This document shows, piece by piece, positions 23,633 through 37,636 of a stretch of DNA of 64,000 bases; position 1 is the stretch's first letter; the number at the start of each line of letters is the position of its first letter. This DNA comes from Sphagnum compactum (lineage: Eukaryota > Bryophyta > Sphagnopsida > Sphagnales): positions 15,995,579 to 16,059,578 of the forward strand of contig OZ234500.1 in NCBI GenBank assembly GCA_965153455.1, written 5' to 3'. The notes under the pieces were generated by a model. It did not search any database, was not told where the DNA came from, and was given only the letters and a program-made list of their open reading frames with translations. A program made the translations under genes and the position numbers.

Positions 23633-25675
23633 TTAATGTTTAACCTTTTGGGATTGATGGGCTCTTTTGAAACTTGACTTTCAATTGATGAGCAAAGAAA
23701 TTTTTAATTTTAATAAGACATACGGAATTGAATACTGGCTATTGGCTATTATGCCAATATTAATATGATGCCAAAAAATAGTTGTTTCAAAAGTGTTGAA
23801 ATTGGAATTGGGGGTGTCTTTACCCCTCTTGGATTGAACATTCAAAGTTGGCCATGTACCTTTTAAGTTTTGCCATCTAGTAATGCTGAGGTACCTACCA
23901 CTAGGCTCATTGGCCACATTGCAGCACCCTTGGGATATTGTTGGGGGAAACACCAATCTAGTATTTGGCATCTCACAACAACATGTGGCAATACTATGGC
24001 AAATGCTTTGGGTTTTCTTTGGAATTACTTTGTTATTTAAAATATTTTTTTAAAAAAATCTAATCACAAGTATCAAATTTCTAGGATTAAAAAATAATAA
24101 AGGTCAGATTTTTTTTTCTCCCCATTTTTTTTCTAGGGTCAAATAACAATGTCACACAAGTGCCATTTATTCCATGGTGTTTTTTTAAAAATTCAAACTT
24201 TATTCCAAGATGTCATCCCAATTGTACATTCCTACCAATAATTGTAATTGGAAAAATTGAAATAAATCTACATGACTCAACTCAAAAGACAAATGTGGTA
24301 TGGCAATTAATTGTCTTAAAAAGGTTGTAGAATTGATTAAAACTTTAACATGATTGTGAGGGGGAGGCGTGGGGGGGGGGGGGGAATGTTTGGCAATCCA
24401 TAACACATATATATAAAGAATAATTTGTTATAATATTTCCATTTTTTCTGAAAAAACCAATCATTTTTGAGAAAAAAAAATTGAAAAAAATTTCCACACA
24501 TTTGGACTTGCTTTTAGTTTGGTAGGATTTTTTAAACTAGTTTTTATACTGTTTAGACAGGTTATAAAAACTTGTTGTCTTTTAGGATGCTACCCAATGA
24601 CACAACATCTGAATTTTAATTAATTAATTAATTAATCATTAAAAAACACTGTGCCAAACACTGAATGGAACCATTTGAAATTTTGCCATATTTGGACATA
24701 TTTGTAAAATGGCATCAAATAAAAAACCCCAAAGCATCATATTTGACCAATTCCAACTTGGATGGTTTTTGGTAAATGGCACTAGTTTGGACACTAATTT
24801 TATCACATTGGAATTTTTAAATGTGCCGAATAAACTAGCTAGTATTTTGGGTCATTTTGAACCGAGCATCCAAATTGCTAGGATGATTTTATTTAAGAAT
24901 TAAAACATCTAAACACTGCTAATTACAACCTCCATATACTTTTTTGGGTGATGGCTTGTGAATCATTTACAATTGGACCACAATTGTGCATTTAATTTTC
25001 TTGTTGTATGGACAAGCACTTCCATTGGAGAGTTTGTAGTTGGGCTGGGGATAAGTAAATAATTAATGTTAGAAACGAACTCCTAAAAAAAGAGAACTCT
25101 TCACATAACTTAAAAAGGGAACACATGTCCTCATATCAAAATGACATATATCACTTTCTAAATTATACAGAATTTGATTCACCACTCAACGGTTGTTTGA
25201 CCAGTAGAGTGTTGGTGACTCTGAGCACAACTAGATGAGACAAATGTAATGAAAAGTTGCTATTGGAGCAAAATTTTGTCATCATCACGACGATCTGACG
25301 GAAAGGAGGCCATTGGTCATAACATGTTTGTAGACCGAACTAGAAGAGACAACATTCATTTCTGTTGCACTCTCATTTTCAACTGGCGCACTACTTTCGG
25401 CGTGGCAACATACAGCTTTGGCACGTATGAAACTGAATTTACTAATCCAATCCAGTAGCATGTCCAATTAAGTCCAAATTGAGCATTTCCAAGAGTTAAA
25501 TAGGTATGGTGTGCTTTGTGGGAGGAGTACTACAATAGGAGGAAAAAATAAAATGGTGGCAACCATGTCTAAAGTTAGAATATGCATGGATGCATCCAAT
25601 CATATGACTACTAAGCATACATTCAAGAGGGTTCATCTTTTTTCCTTTGGGACGGGGGGATGGGGGTGAGGGTTT
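23633..25675. other. Intergenic, nothing recognised
   Basis: AT-rich sequence with a 14-base G run at 24371-24384 and a TTAA-type tetranucleotide run at about 24616-24637. The words GATGCTACCCAATGAC and ACATCTGAA at 24588-24615 recur at 36577-36607, so a fragment of an unnamed dispersed repeat is likely. Confidence 0.45.
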
Positions 25676-25703
25676 GGGGGGGGGGGGGGGGGCGGGGGGG
25701 GGG
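25676..25703. repeat. Poly(G) tract, 17 G, C, 10 G
   Basis: A G-homopolymer interrupted by one C, in a G-rich stretch (25650-25703). Confidence 0.9.
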
Positions 25704-28700
25704 TTTGAAAAAAAAATTATTCTTGTGTTCCCATCATGTTCCCAGACTATTCTCAAGATGTTCCCCAGGTTATAAATGAGTTCCTCCTCATGATGTTCCT
25801 CATGGCTGTTCCCAATAACACCTCACTTTATACCCTATCCTCTGCCCAAAAGTTCTCTCCTTTGTGCGCCAGCCAAAGGGGAGGCACTCCTTCCTCACAT
25901 AGAAATTGCTATTTTTGGGAGCCTCCAAAGTTTTTTCTTTTTTCCCTTTTTTTTTTTCGGATGGGCCAATCAAAATGGCTGATTGCCCCCCAAAAAACTG
26001 AACTTAAAAGGTGGCCAATCTAATGAATAGGAGAGGAGAGGTGAACAGGAGAGGTTTCTATAGCCTGAGTTAAATAGAGTCACCATATAATGACTTTCAT
26101 TTGGATTAAGTTGAAGCTTTAAATACCATGAAATTGAGTTTGGACTTGTAAATGTGCATAAAAGGGTCGGTAAAGAAGTATGACATGCTTTGATCGATCC
26201 ATCACAATTATTATTAGTCCATAGGATGGTTCTTAATTGATCTCAATATTCATTGTTTAGGTTTTCATGTTTATGGGTGAGAATGACATTGCTTTGGATG
26301 TGCTAGATAATGTCATAGAAGCCTGCATTTTGATAGCCTTTTTAATTGCCAAAATTTTGTCAAAAAGAAATTTTTTAGTTTTTGGAGTGGTTCAATTAAT
26401 TTTACTTTTTCACATTTTGGATGATGCATTATTGGCACTTTCCATCCGATTTTCATTGAAACAAGTGGCAAGGAAATTTTATGGAATTTGGCTTCAAGAA
26501 ATGAATTTTATGAACATTTCAAGCCACATAATAATATTATTAGTATAACTTGTTGGTAACAAAGATGTTTTAGGTTTCAGTTGCAACTTGAATGGAAACC
26601 TAAGCTACGAGATTCTTACCAAAATCAAGGTTGTGATGGCCATTATGTGATAGCCTTGAATAACAAGTTTAAGAAAGTGCAAATCATGTGGAATATTAAT
26701 GCAAAATGTTGCCACGAGATTGAAAAATAAGGAGTCTTACACAAATAATCTCATTAAACTTGAAGAAATAATGAATGTGCCTCTTGGGGAGTCGAACCCC
26801 AGTCCAACTTTGGATTTTCCTTAATTAGAATGAGAGACTCAAGGTTTGCACAAAAAAACCAACATTAGTAATTAAACCTAAAACAATTAATTATTTTTCA
26901 TGGTAACAAGCCCATATGATGGTTTGGTCATTTTCTTGTTTTTGCATCCCAAAACCCAAAGGATATGCTTTAAAGAAATCATTTGTAGTTGCCATAATTT
27001 AACACACCAAATCAAACAACACAAATTGATCATGTAAAACTTGGTGTGCAAACATTCAAACCACTAGGTCCAAATTTGTAATTGATTGATTGCAAAACTT
27101 AAATTTCATGAAACTCATTCTAGAGAAATTCTTTTCATCCTTCACATTACCAAAAACCATAATAATTGCCATCTCCATAAGCTTCAAATACTCTAACAGT
27201 ATGTGAACACAACAATGACATTAAAAGCCAACCCTCCTCACAATTAGCTTGTAGGGTTTTCAAATTGTGTTGGATGTCAAGCACCATGGTTGGTCCTCAT
27301 AACAATCATGGAAAAAGAGGCTTATTTGATGAAAATGAAACAATGATGGATCCAAAAAGGGACCAACCACAAATTTAGATGGAACTTTTGTTTTGGGACA
27401 AAAAAATGTGCCTTCAAAAATGCTAAGTGATGACCCCAAAAAAATCATGCATTAAATGCCATTTGATACTAAGAATAGATGATCCCAATGATGTTGATGA
27501 ATTGTTGGGTAGGAAAACACTTTTCCAACTTTCAAACCCTCTACTCCACCTATGCAACATTGTTCTTTTATAGGTCACACTATAATGCCCAATCATCCCT
27601 AAAGGCTTTGTAATTGTAAAGGATTTTTATGTAGCATGCACACATTTGGTTGTGAAACTTGAATGTATTCAATTTGATTTTATGGTTCCAACCACACACC
27701 ATATGCATCACAAGTATGATCCAACAAATTGTTGAAGGTGTGAAATTAAAGGTCATCATACTTTTTTGAAAGATATGCATACACAATACATAAATTAACC
27801 ACATTAAGATTGATTGAGGGCACAAAACTCTCCCTCCCATAAGCCATCTTTGAAAACTTTGCACCACTTCCAACATGGGCACAACACCTGTTAATCTTGA
27901 AACAATTTGATTTACAATCACATATAAACTCATAATTGGTTTTTTGAAAGGCATTCCATGCATTGTCTTTGTTTATCTTCACAACAAGTGTTTTGTACAT
28001 CACCAATACACACAAGTGTTTTGTACATCAACAATACATACTTGAAAGGTGCAAGCATAGATACCCACCAAGTCCTTAACATTGTGAATAATTTTCAAAC
28101 CTTTGGTTTACATGATTTCTACTAGCTTGCTATTCTAGAAATGTCTATTCAAAAAGTGAGCAAACTGCATATACATTGATTGAAGCTAGGCTTCAATCTT
28201 CACAAGCGGCAAGTTGGACAATGTTTTCATTATCAAGCTACACATATGTGTCGTATAATGGATGCCCCTAAAAAATGATACATGTTTTTATGTCATTTGC
28301 ATGATCACACTTGTCTTTAAGCCTTGGAAAATAATGATGTTGTCCACACCAATATATACTAGTTTCGTGATATGGACAGCAACATCAACCAACATCGTCA
28401 TCAACATAATCATGGATGATTTTTTTTTAAAATTCACAATGGATGAAGTTCATCCATCACAAGTTGTAATTCACTTATAGTTTATTTGTAATTGATTTGT
28501 AATTGGTTTTCAATTTACTTTTAGTTCATTTATAATTAATTTATAATTAATTTATACTTTAAGAAGGTTTCAAAAAGATTCTTAGAACAATGGACATATG
28601 AAAACTTCTATGGAAGTTTTTTTGAGTTAGGTCCCCAAAAGGGTATAAATAAAAGTAAAACCACCTCATCACCTTTAGTATATTCAACATTAATTTGAAG

Positions 28701-31700
28701 CATGATCTTGCACCATAGCTTATTTGTTTCATTTCATATTCATGATTTCATATATATGTTATCATAATAAAATACAATTTACATTTTTGTCTTGCACATT
28801 TCATGTTTTTGTTTTTCATTTTCATGTTTTATGTTTGGAATTAAATTAAACCTAGTTTTGTCATAGTTTGTTTTGGTTTCCACATACCTTGGAAATCTTT
28901 TTGTCTTCATAGTCTTTGTACCCATCGCACATTGATGCCAAATCTTGATCAAACAATCCCCTAAAAATCGTTTAAAAATCCACCAACACAATGGTTACCT
29001 TGTTAAAGTCACCTCTTTTAACGATCATTTGGACATTCAAGAGTATGGTTGATGCACCCTAACTTTATCAAATGGTATGGTTAAATTTTCAAATGAATAA
29101 CATAATGTGCAAACCTAATGCATGGCCTTAGTTTTTGGCTTTAAAAAAGAAATTGAAGGCTTAGAGGACTTTGAAATGGGACTATGACAAACTCACAAGT
29201 GGGAGTTTACAGTGTGATCAATTTTCACACACCAAAAATGAAGGTGGTTGGTGCAAGTGGAAACCAAAGCGATGCATAGATGAATCACAAGCAATAATTT
29301 TCACCATGATTTAAACTTGGAGAGGAATCACCACCTCCTATCCTATGATGTTTTTAATGACTAGCAATGGGGGTTACATCAAAGTGACAAAAATTCTCAG
29401 GGAAGGAGTCGTATTTATTTATTTGTTTTGCCCAAGTTAGAATCTTACAATTTTGTAGGCTCATAACTCCCACATATAAGCTTTGATTGAAATGGAATTT
29501 AAAGGAATTTTTTTACTTTTTGAAAATACTTCCCAATGGCATATTGCATGTTCAATTTAAAGGTCATTTGACCCATGTTTCTTAGGTTTCTTTTGGCCGT
29601 AATTCGTAGCTCCTAACTCGAAATGGAGAATGCAAGTACACTTTCAATGTCTATATTATAAGTCCTTTTCAAAATTCAATGGTATATTAGGGGCTTGATT
29701 TGGACCAATTTTATTACTTGTACTTTGTCCCAAAGATTCAAGACTGCATAGGCATTCAATTCTCAAAGTGATTAAACCACTTGGGAATACTGGGATTCAC
29801 TTTCTTAAACTTGTAGGAATGTGTTTGAGTCTTGGGACACTCTTCTAGCCCATCCCCATTCTTTCACCTAAAAACCTTGGTTTGAAAACCAAGGCTAGGA
29901 TAATGGCACCTTCATCTAATTTTCAAGCACATAAGAATGAATTGATATCCAACTTTAGTTATCAAGAATTGTCGTCTCATTGCAACTCCATGAAATGAAC
30001 ACGAGCTTTTGAATAACATGTGTTACAGTCAATACCGCATTATGAGTGTAGTTTGCCATTTCCCACCCAAGGTTAGAATCATTATACAATGTTTTTTCGA
30101 TGTTTATCAACCTTCAAAAACTTAAACAAGCCTTGCATGCTTTTAAAATAAATCATTGGCCTCCCTTATTTTAAAATGTGATTGATAATATTTAAATACA
30201 GATATTTTTTCATCCTTTAAGCTTGAATTTTGCATTGACCACTTGGTCCAAGATAGAATTAGCCTTGTAGCATTCATATAATATAGTTTGCAAGAATTCA
30301 AGTGGGTTAATATATCCTTGTAGCATTCATACATTATAGCTTGCAAGAATTCAATTGTCCATCAATCCTAGAAGAATATGTCCACTTCCCACATAACCTT
30401 TTTTTTGTTGGATGGGACTTTAATAGGGTTAGAAGATGTAAGGTAATTTTAACGTATGTGTTAATTACATCCATAACTTCAAAAGTAGGAAGGGCACCAA
30501 TACTTGACCTTGGGCAAGCTCTAGAGGGAACAAAATAATCTAAAAGTTGAATATGTCAATTCCAAAATGCCAAATTTAAATTTCCAATATTAGAGCTCAA
30601 GAAGCATAAGGTGATGCATTTGAAGTTTGGGAATTATCATTCAAAAGAAATACAAAAAACACCAACGCACAATAAATGTTACCAAACAACAATTGTGGTT
30701 GCATTTAATACCAACTATACATTAAATATGGTAAACCTTAATAGAAGGTGTGGGAAATGTTCTTACCCACTAAATTAAACATCAAACAACATCAAAGCAA
30801 TAATTAACAAGGAAGTTAAGCTTTGATAGCTATATACAAGTTACAGTATTTGTTTCAAACTCAATTTTTTTTAAGCATACCATTATGAAACTCACACTGT
30901 GTAGTAATTATACCTGCTACTTTTCAAAAGCATTAAACATTTGAATTGATGTTTGGAATATGCACAGACAAAGTGGTTTGCAAGAGCTACTAAAGGGTTT
31001 GTTCAAGGTTTAAAGTTTGAAAAACAACCATATACACTCCCTTCCACCAATTGCTTGAAAAGATCAAATACCAAAAAACAAAAAACTACAAACAAAACCT
31101 AGAAACACAGTGTAAAAGTACATTACTTAATTTGGTGATGCCTCATGCCAAATAACCATGCAAACACCTACCATTAACAAATAGGTGCAACAAACATTTG
31201 GCAACAAAAGTATTTTAAAAAAAACACATTAAAACTTCTGAATATGCCCCCAAAGGCCTACCATAAGGTATCAACCTATAAACTTTTTAATAGGTGCATT
31301 ACAAAAGATGTAAAAACTTTGGGCACATTCATTAGTTCTACACATTGGGACAAAATGGGCATGAAAAAGCTTTGGGATGGGACTAAAATGAATTCAATAT
31401 GTTGAGTTCATGGTACAGTCAATAGACACAAACCAAGGTTATTGCAAATAAAAACCAACATTAGAAAAAAAAATTGATTTGCAACTGATTTTGTAACTAA
31501 AAAAATATTGTTTATAACTACTTTTTACTTACAAACAACAATTTTTCTTTTAATGAAAAATGGTGCACAAATGAACCACAAGTAATCAATAGTCGAAAAA
31601 CACATCACAATTCCAATTTGAGAGGACTCATTATTTTCCAAACCTTATATTATATATTTTATGATTGGTGACAACGACCATTGAAATGGCAATTTTTTTT

Positions 31701-33540
31701 GTGATTCCAAAAACAGAGTCCTAAAAATTCATGATTTTGCCAAATTTTGAATCCTAGGTAACTTTGTAAGCTCATCAGTCCCACATATGGATTTTGATTT
31801 AGGAGCTTTTAAAGGCTAATTTATATTTCTTTAAATTTCTAACTTTATGTTACAAGTTTTAATTGAAAACACTTGACCTTTGTTTCTCAAGTTTTCATGG
31901 TCATGAAGCAAATTACCAATTTGACTCCCATTCATTCATTTTAACCAAACTTTATGTCTTGAATCTCCAAATGGGGAATGTGAGCCCATTTTTATATCTA
32001 TTATTCAAAACCTTTAATAGTCTAAAAAACCCAATTTGGACAATGTTTGTTTTCTCAAACTTTGTTTCAAAGATTTGTGACATTCAAAGGATTCCAACTT
32101 CCAAAGTGATTTTCACTTTTAAGTGTTCAAACTCACTTGCTTGCATTCCACTACACTTCTTGAAGTGTGCTTGAATCTTGAGACATTTTCTTAGATGTTT
32201 TCCTTTCTCATGCTTTAACATTGGTTCTCAACCCAAGGTTAGGGTTGTGACAAGTTTTTTATTTGGCCTAATTCCATTTGAGAACAATTAGTTTCCTTCA
32301 CCCTAAGAAGAACATTTTGTTGTCCCTCCCAGGGGTTGATTGCACACCCAAGTTAGGGTTGTGAAAAATTCAAGTTAATTTATGTCCACTAACGAACCCT
32401 AATGAAATGCACAAACCTCTTGACCGATAAAAATTCTTGAAGACCTAATTTGGAAAATGTTTCAAATATGGGATGCTTGGAAACATAATTTCCATTTTTT
32501 TTGCACCTATAGGTTGTTTCACATTAAATTTTTTTTTTGAAAAAAAACTTGCAAGAAGTTATTTGTGCATCTACTAAAAATATTGTACACCTATTGCATA
32601 GGTCCCACAAAAACAAAGACCTTCATCCATCAATGATCAAACACCCGACAAAAGGATAGAAAATGTGCAATAAATAAAAGTTTCCAAGTGCAATGTAAAC
32701 AAGTTGTATTATGGAATCAAAAGTTAACTTACCTTTAATGTAGTTGATTATTGATTTGAACATTTTTGTCAATGATGACATTGACATTAAATTACCTTCA
32801 ACTTGCAAAACACACACCTTAAATCTTAAACAATTCATGTTGTACAAATTTTTTTGTGTGGTACTTTTGAAAATAAATTTTAACTCATATAAAATTTCAA
32901 CATACATTACACATATACATAATAACTAGATCCTCCCATATTTGAAACAAGTAAATGCAACTAAAATCATTTAGATCCCACTTGCTCCCCTCCCCCCTTT
33001 CTAAAAAGTTAATTACAATCAATGTGTGATGACAATTTGTAGAAGAAAAAGCATGTTGTGCAATGGAGCTCCAATGTAGGCGAAGAAGTTGGAATGGAGG
33101 AGAGAACAAAAACACAAATGTTGTAGTGACTTGAATGAAATGGGAAAGAGAAAATGGCTACATAGAAAATGGAGAGAGCGATTGTATTGGCAAGCAAAAT
33201 GACAAAAAAAAGATGTTATGATGTAGGATGGTGAATTGGATGTACTTGGCTCACATTCAAATCCAACCATCACTTGAAGTGATGATAGAATTGGAGCACA
33301 CAATGGAAAGATGATGATCTACAAATCAAAACAATTTGATTTTTTAATCGTTTTTTTTCTTTCCTTCATTGATTTTCAAAATCCTATGTGAAATTTTGCA
33401 TTTAAGAAATTTTTTGCAAGCTTAGAAAACATTGGTTTCAGTTTTCAAAAGTGAGAAAAAAATTGACAAATTTAAAAAATTGGTTTTCAATGTGTAGCCA
33501 TAAATATAGAAGGTTGATTCAAGATTTATATTTCATATTT
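25704..33540. other. Long intergenic stretch with small tandem duplications
   Basis: No gene was recognised over 7.8 kb. A 28-bp tandem duplication (CAAGTGTTTTGTACATCA) lies at 27985-28040, and a 53-bp duplication starting CCTTGTAGCATTCAT lies at 30263-30356. A loose AT-rich array of TTTATAATTAAT words lies at about 28480-28560. The reverse-strand ORFs at 27580-28015 have cysteine-rich patches but match nothing I know. A tRNA-like B box (GGTTCGACTCC, minus strand) lies at about 26788-26800 without a matching A box or acceptor stem. Confidence 0.45.
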
Positions 33541-33590
33541 GGTTTATAGCCAGATTTGGGTAAATCTTCTTAAGGATGACGGCCGATTTT
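33541..33590 (-). repeat. Dispersed palindrome-core repeat, partial copy
   Basis: TATAGCCAGATTTGGGTAAA, then TCTTCTTAAGGATGA matches the core and the conserved CATCC-AGAAGA arm of the family in reverse orientation. It is short and diverged. Confidence 0.45.
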
Positions 33591-34955
33591 TGTACATCTT
33601 CTTATTGATGAACTAAGCTAGATAAAAAAATTCATTCATCAAAATAAACATTACATTCCTAGGTTTGCATGTGGGTGGATCTCCTCTAAGAAGCCTCACA
33701 CAAGGGGACAAAAGTGCTAGTGTAGGAGTGAGTTCACCCAAAGCCATAGCACAATACTCCAATACTATAGTTACATGCATATTGTCAACCACATTGAGAG
33801 CTTGTTTGCTTCTCAATAATGCATCCAAGATAATACTTGGGGAATATATTGAGCAATGTTTCACACTAGACGAAAGATTAGTGATAATTTCTTTTGCATT
33901 ACAAATAAAGATTGGCAAAATGGTTTTTCCTCGTCAAAATGAACTTTTGTTACAAGTGCAAGGTAACCAATCAATCCACCCTTGAGATCTTTGCCCTAAA
34001 TTATTTGGACTAAAGGGGATGGACACATATTAGGCTTAGGTGGGTGATTGATGATGGGGTTTGCATGGGCACCACTTTCATGGTGTGTGGTGTTGTTGAT
34101 TCCCTCCTCCCTTGGGCCCCTTCTTCCGACTTGAAAGATTTAAAAAATTAATCATTTTCTTTTCTATGTTTAATGTATGAATGCATGTTTTTATTTTTAT
34201 TTTTTTGATGTTGCATCAATAGCAAGCTTCCCAAGAGGGATTTGAGATTAAAATTTTTAAAGACTTGTCCAAAAAATAATAAAATGGCTCAAAAAAATGC
34301 CCCCCAACTAATATTTGTGTCCACATGTGACAGAAATTGGACATTCTTGAAAAAAAGAAAATAAAATTCAAGAGTTCATTTTTCAAAATTTGGACCAAAA
34401 ATCATGGAAAGTGTTGATAGAAACTAATTGATTTTTGGGATTTCTAAGAGAATTGCACAAAAAAGTTGCAACCATAAACCAACCCTAGGAATTTTGAGTG
34501 CAACCCTAAACCCCCCTCTTTCCTCCCCCCCTCCCCCAAGGCTGGTTATGTTTGGCTCCTTTTTGCAATGGATTAGCTCCATTTGTGTCAAAAATTGAGG
34601 ATTTCTTAATGGATAACTTCATTAGCCAGCCAAATTCAAGTTGAGACTTGAGACATAGGCACAACAAGTTCATCAAATTCACTAAGTCATCTCAGAAGGA
34701 GAACTATGACCTTGGATATAAATAATCAAAAGTAGTGAGTTGGGGGCAACACCCACCAAGTTTCTTCTTGGGGGGGAGATCTTCTAAAGGGTTGGGTAGG
34801 TGGCCAATGAATTCCTAACTCCATGGTTACCCATGATTCATTAGCCATGTGGCTCTTGACTCACAATTTTTGTGGACATATGTGTCAACTATTATTGGGT
34901 TCAACCTTGGTATGGCTTCACTAGCCTAGTAGCTAATGAAACAACCACCAATAGT
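33591..34955. other. Intergenic, nothing recognised
   Basis: Short overlapping ORFs occur on both strands at 33613-33985. They are mutually antisense and carry no recognised domain. Confidence 0.45.
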
Positions 34956-35000
<45 letters not shown>

Positions 35001-35059
35001 CTATATATATTTGAGAGGTGCAATTGGCCTTAAAACTTGTTCCAAATTTGACTCCAAAC

Positions 35060-35091
<32 letters not shown>

Positions 35092-35153
35092 GTCTATGTA
35101 TATTTGAGAGGTGCAATTGGCCTTAAAACTTGTTCCAAATTTGACTCCAAACC
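34956..35153. repeat. Duplicated (CT)n(TA)n microsatellite with 50-bp flank
   Basis: Two units sit head to tail, each a CT run followed by a TA run and then an identical 50-bp segment starting TTGAGAGGTGCAATTGG (35011-35060 and 35104-35153). The repeat-encoded ORFs on both strands are artefacts of this duplication. Confidence 0.92.
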
Positions 35154-35465
35154 CAACAAGATATTCTAGCATGCAATAACTTGACAAAGTGCCATGTGGC
35201 TAAGGTAAAATAAATGGTACACACCCCTTTTGTCTCATCCATGTGCATGGATGGGTCTAGATTTGGAACCTAGTGGTGGGCTTTGTTTGGATGGATGGTG
35301 TAATCTACCCTAATGTACAAATTTTTGCCTTCATTTGGGGGTGTGTTGTTTTATGCATAGTTTTTTTTAGGTATCTGCATTGCATGGATTTTCATTCATT
35401 CCAACACAAGATTCTCAGGGGCAAGGTGATTCTCTACTTCAATTTGATTCATTGGCTTCATCAGA

Positions 35466-35490
35466 GTGTGTGTGTGTGTGTGTGTGTGTG
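35466..35490. repeat. (GT)n microsatellite
   Basis: About twelve GT units. A weak fragment resembling the dispersed palindrome-core family (ATGTAGCTGAAGTGGTGAGC) follows at about 35518-35537. Confidence 0.85.
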
Positions 35491-36036
35491 TATTATTTTT
35501 TTCCACAATTTTTTTTCATGTAGCTGAAGTGGTGAGCATCAATATAAAGACTTTGCAAAATTTTATGTATCATATCTATCATACCCATGACTGATAATTG
35601 ATAGATGTTGGCCAAAATAATTAAATTTTTTGAAAAAAAAAAGGGTTCAATGGTCATAACCTGATTTTTTCAGAATTTTGATAATAATGAATAATATTAC
35701 ATGAAGCCTTCAATTTGTTATTGATGTTATTGAAATATCTCAATGGTTTGGACTATCCTTTCTACGATGAAGGTCTTGAATCCAATTTGTTGAAGTTTTG
35801 GTATTGTACGTTTAAGTTTTGTTTTGTTTGTTTGTTTTATTTATTTTTTCAGCTTGTCTTTTTTGAGAACTAATTAGTACCAAACATCAATTGTACCCAC
35901 TTTGTACACCACTTTTTTTGGAGAAATTTTGCACTATTGATTTTGATTTTTGGGAAATGTTTTGTTGCAAATTCGATGATCTATTGCGAAAAAAATGCCA
36001 ATTTTTTTAATAAAAAGTCCAAAAGATTTCTATGCA

Positions 36037-36157
36037 TGGTTCTAGTAAGTAGCTAAAAATAAATAAGGATTTTTTTTTCCCTTAGTATTTTTAATAGCCA
36101 AATTTGGCTAAATCAGTTTCTGGATGATCATCACCTTGGCTACATCACAAATTTGGA
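36037..36157 (-). repeat. Dispersed palindrome-core repeat, copy B
   Basis: Reverse-orientation copy with an intact 16-bp palindrome TAGCCAAATTTGGCTA at 36095-36110, followed by TGGATGATCATCACCTTGGC and TACATCACAAATTTG. Confidence 0.7.
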
Positions 36158-36442
36158 GGAAAAAAAGAAAAACCATTGTACACCAGATACAAAAGTTAAA
36201 AAAAAAAAACTTTAAGCAATACTTCTATGCTGTTGGGTATTTATTGGAACATAAACATAGAAAAACCAGTGAGTAAAAAAGAAAAGAAAATTCCCTAATT
36301 TCATTTTCTATTTGTAAATTCACAAATTGGGTAGGAAAAAGAAGAAGAAAAAAATATTTAATTAAAAAATTTAAAATTAAAATTGGAAAAATAAAATAAA
36401 AATAAAAAGAACTCCCGAGAGCCACCTCACCCATGTTTAACC

Positions 36443-36636
36443 GGGGTGAATCAGCACCTACACTGGTACCTTTACCTTCTTGAGTATTCCCGACTCTGAA
36501 AGGGTAGGGTAAAGCCCGAGGTGGAGGCTAAGCATTTCAAAAGGCCAACCTTTTTTTAATGCTAAATCCCTCTTGAGATGCTACCCAATGACTCTTAACA
36601 TCTGAAATTTGTAGTGTAAAAGTGCTGGTTCACCCC
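36443..36636. repeat. Inverted repeat pair, 15-bp arms
   Basis: GGGGTGAATCAGCAC at 36443-36457 is the reverse complement, with one mismatch, of GTGCTGGTTCACCCC at 36622-36636. They enclose 164 bp that include the dispersed words GATGCTACCCAATGAC. It could be a small non-autonomous element, but no target duplication is evident. Confidence 0.45.
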
Positions 36637-37200
36637 AGGCACACACCATACATAGTACCTTCACCTTGTAGAGCTAAGCTTCGTATTGAGCATACTTGCT
36701 CTTCTTGGAGAGCTCAGATGCATTTACACAAACTTTCCTTGCACAATAACAACAAGTCCAAATTAATTTACAGAAAATTTTCTTATTTCCTTACACGAAA
36801 CCTCCTATTCCAAACTGGTGAGAAAATTGCACATTATAACACATCCAAAAAATACACTTTGCATCTTTGTCAAGGTCATTATGAAATAAATGGTAGAGAC
36901 CCAAATTTTAACATAGGATTTGAATATTTAAAACATTTTAAAAATTAACACAAATTCTTTTTTGAGTTTTTACTATTAGTACTCACAAGTGTAAGTACGG
37001 GTCCAGCACTTGGGAGTGAACTAACACTTACATGGGTACCATGGGTTTAAAACCCTAAAATATTTAGGGTTACTTGTTAACATTATAAATATCCCATGCT
37101 TAGACTAAAGAAGGGTTGGTTAGTCCATATGTAACATTGGGACCTCACTCAAGAAGGCAAAAGAAGGTACCATTTGTGTGGAAAATTTTATTGATCTTTG

Positions 37201-37299
37201 TGTGTGAAAATGAAAAAAGATCTTTTCACACTGCAACTTTTACCTCTTGGTGTGTGAAAATGCAACGGACCTTTTCACACTACAATTTCTACTCTTTGG
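37201..37299. repeat. Tandem 50-bp units, each with a hairpin
   Basis: Two adjacent units each contain GTGTGAAAA then TTTTCACAC as a perfect 9-bp inverted repeat with a 12- or 11-base loop (37202-37231 and 37252-37280). A partial unit precedes them at about 37174-37200. Confidence 0.8.
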
Positions 37300-37636
37300 G
37301 TGTGGAAAAGAATAGGCGGCCTAGTCCTTGAAATCATGCAAGAGGGACAAGTGGCAAAGGACTTCCCAAGAAGAACCCAACCCAACCCAACAAACAAATT
37401 ATTTTTTTGGGTGGAGAAATGAACAGAAGTTTTTGTAAATCATAAACTGAGCTGAGCTCCCAACAAATTTGCAACTGAGCTTTGAGACTTGAAAACACTC
37501 AGAGATTTCAGCCACCAACAAAGTGTGGAGTGCTTTTGTTGCAGGTCTGGATGGTTTTTGTTGCTGAGGACCAAATTCTGTGTTCGAGATTGTTGCTGCT
37601 CACACTTGCTGCAAGCAGCTAGAAAACCCAAAGCTC

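Noticed and set aside
27580-28015. Cysteine-rich minus-strand ORFs
   Set aside because: C-D-C-K-S-N-C recalls CXC-type motifs, but the spacing does not continue and both overlapping frames are interrupted nearby.
34933-35187. Two ORFs with repeating R-E-R-E and I-Y-I-Y patterns
   Set aside because: They are encoded by the CT/TA microsatellite duplication and have no protein-like composition.
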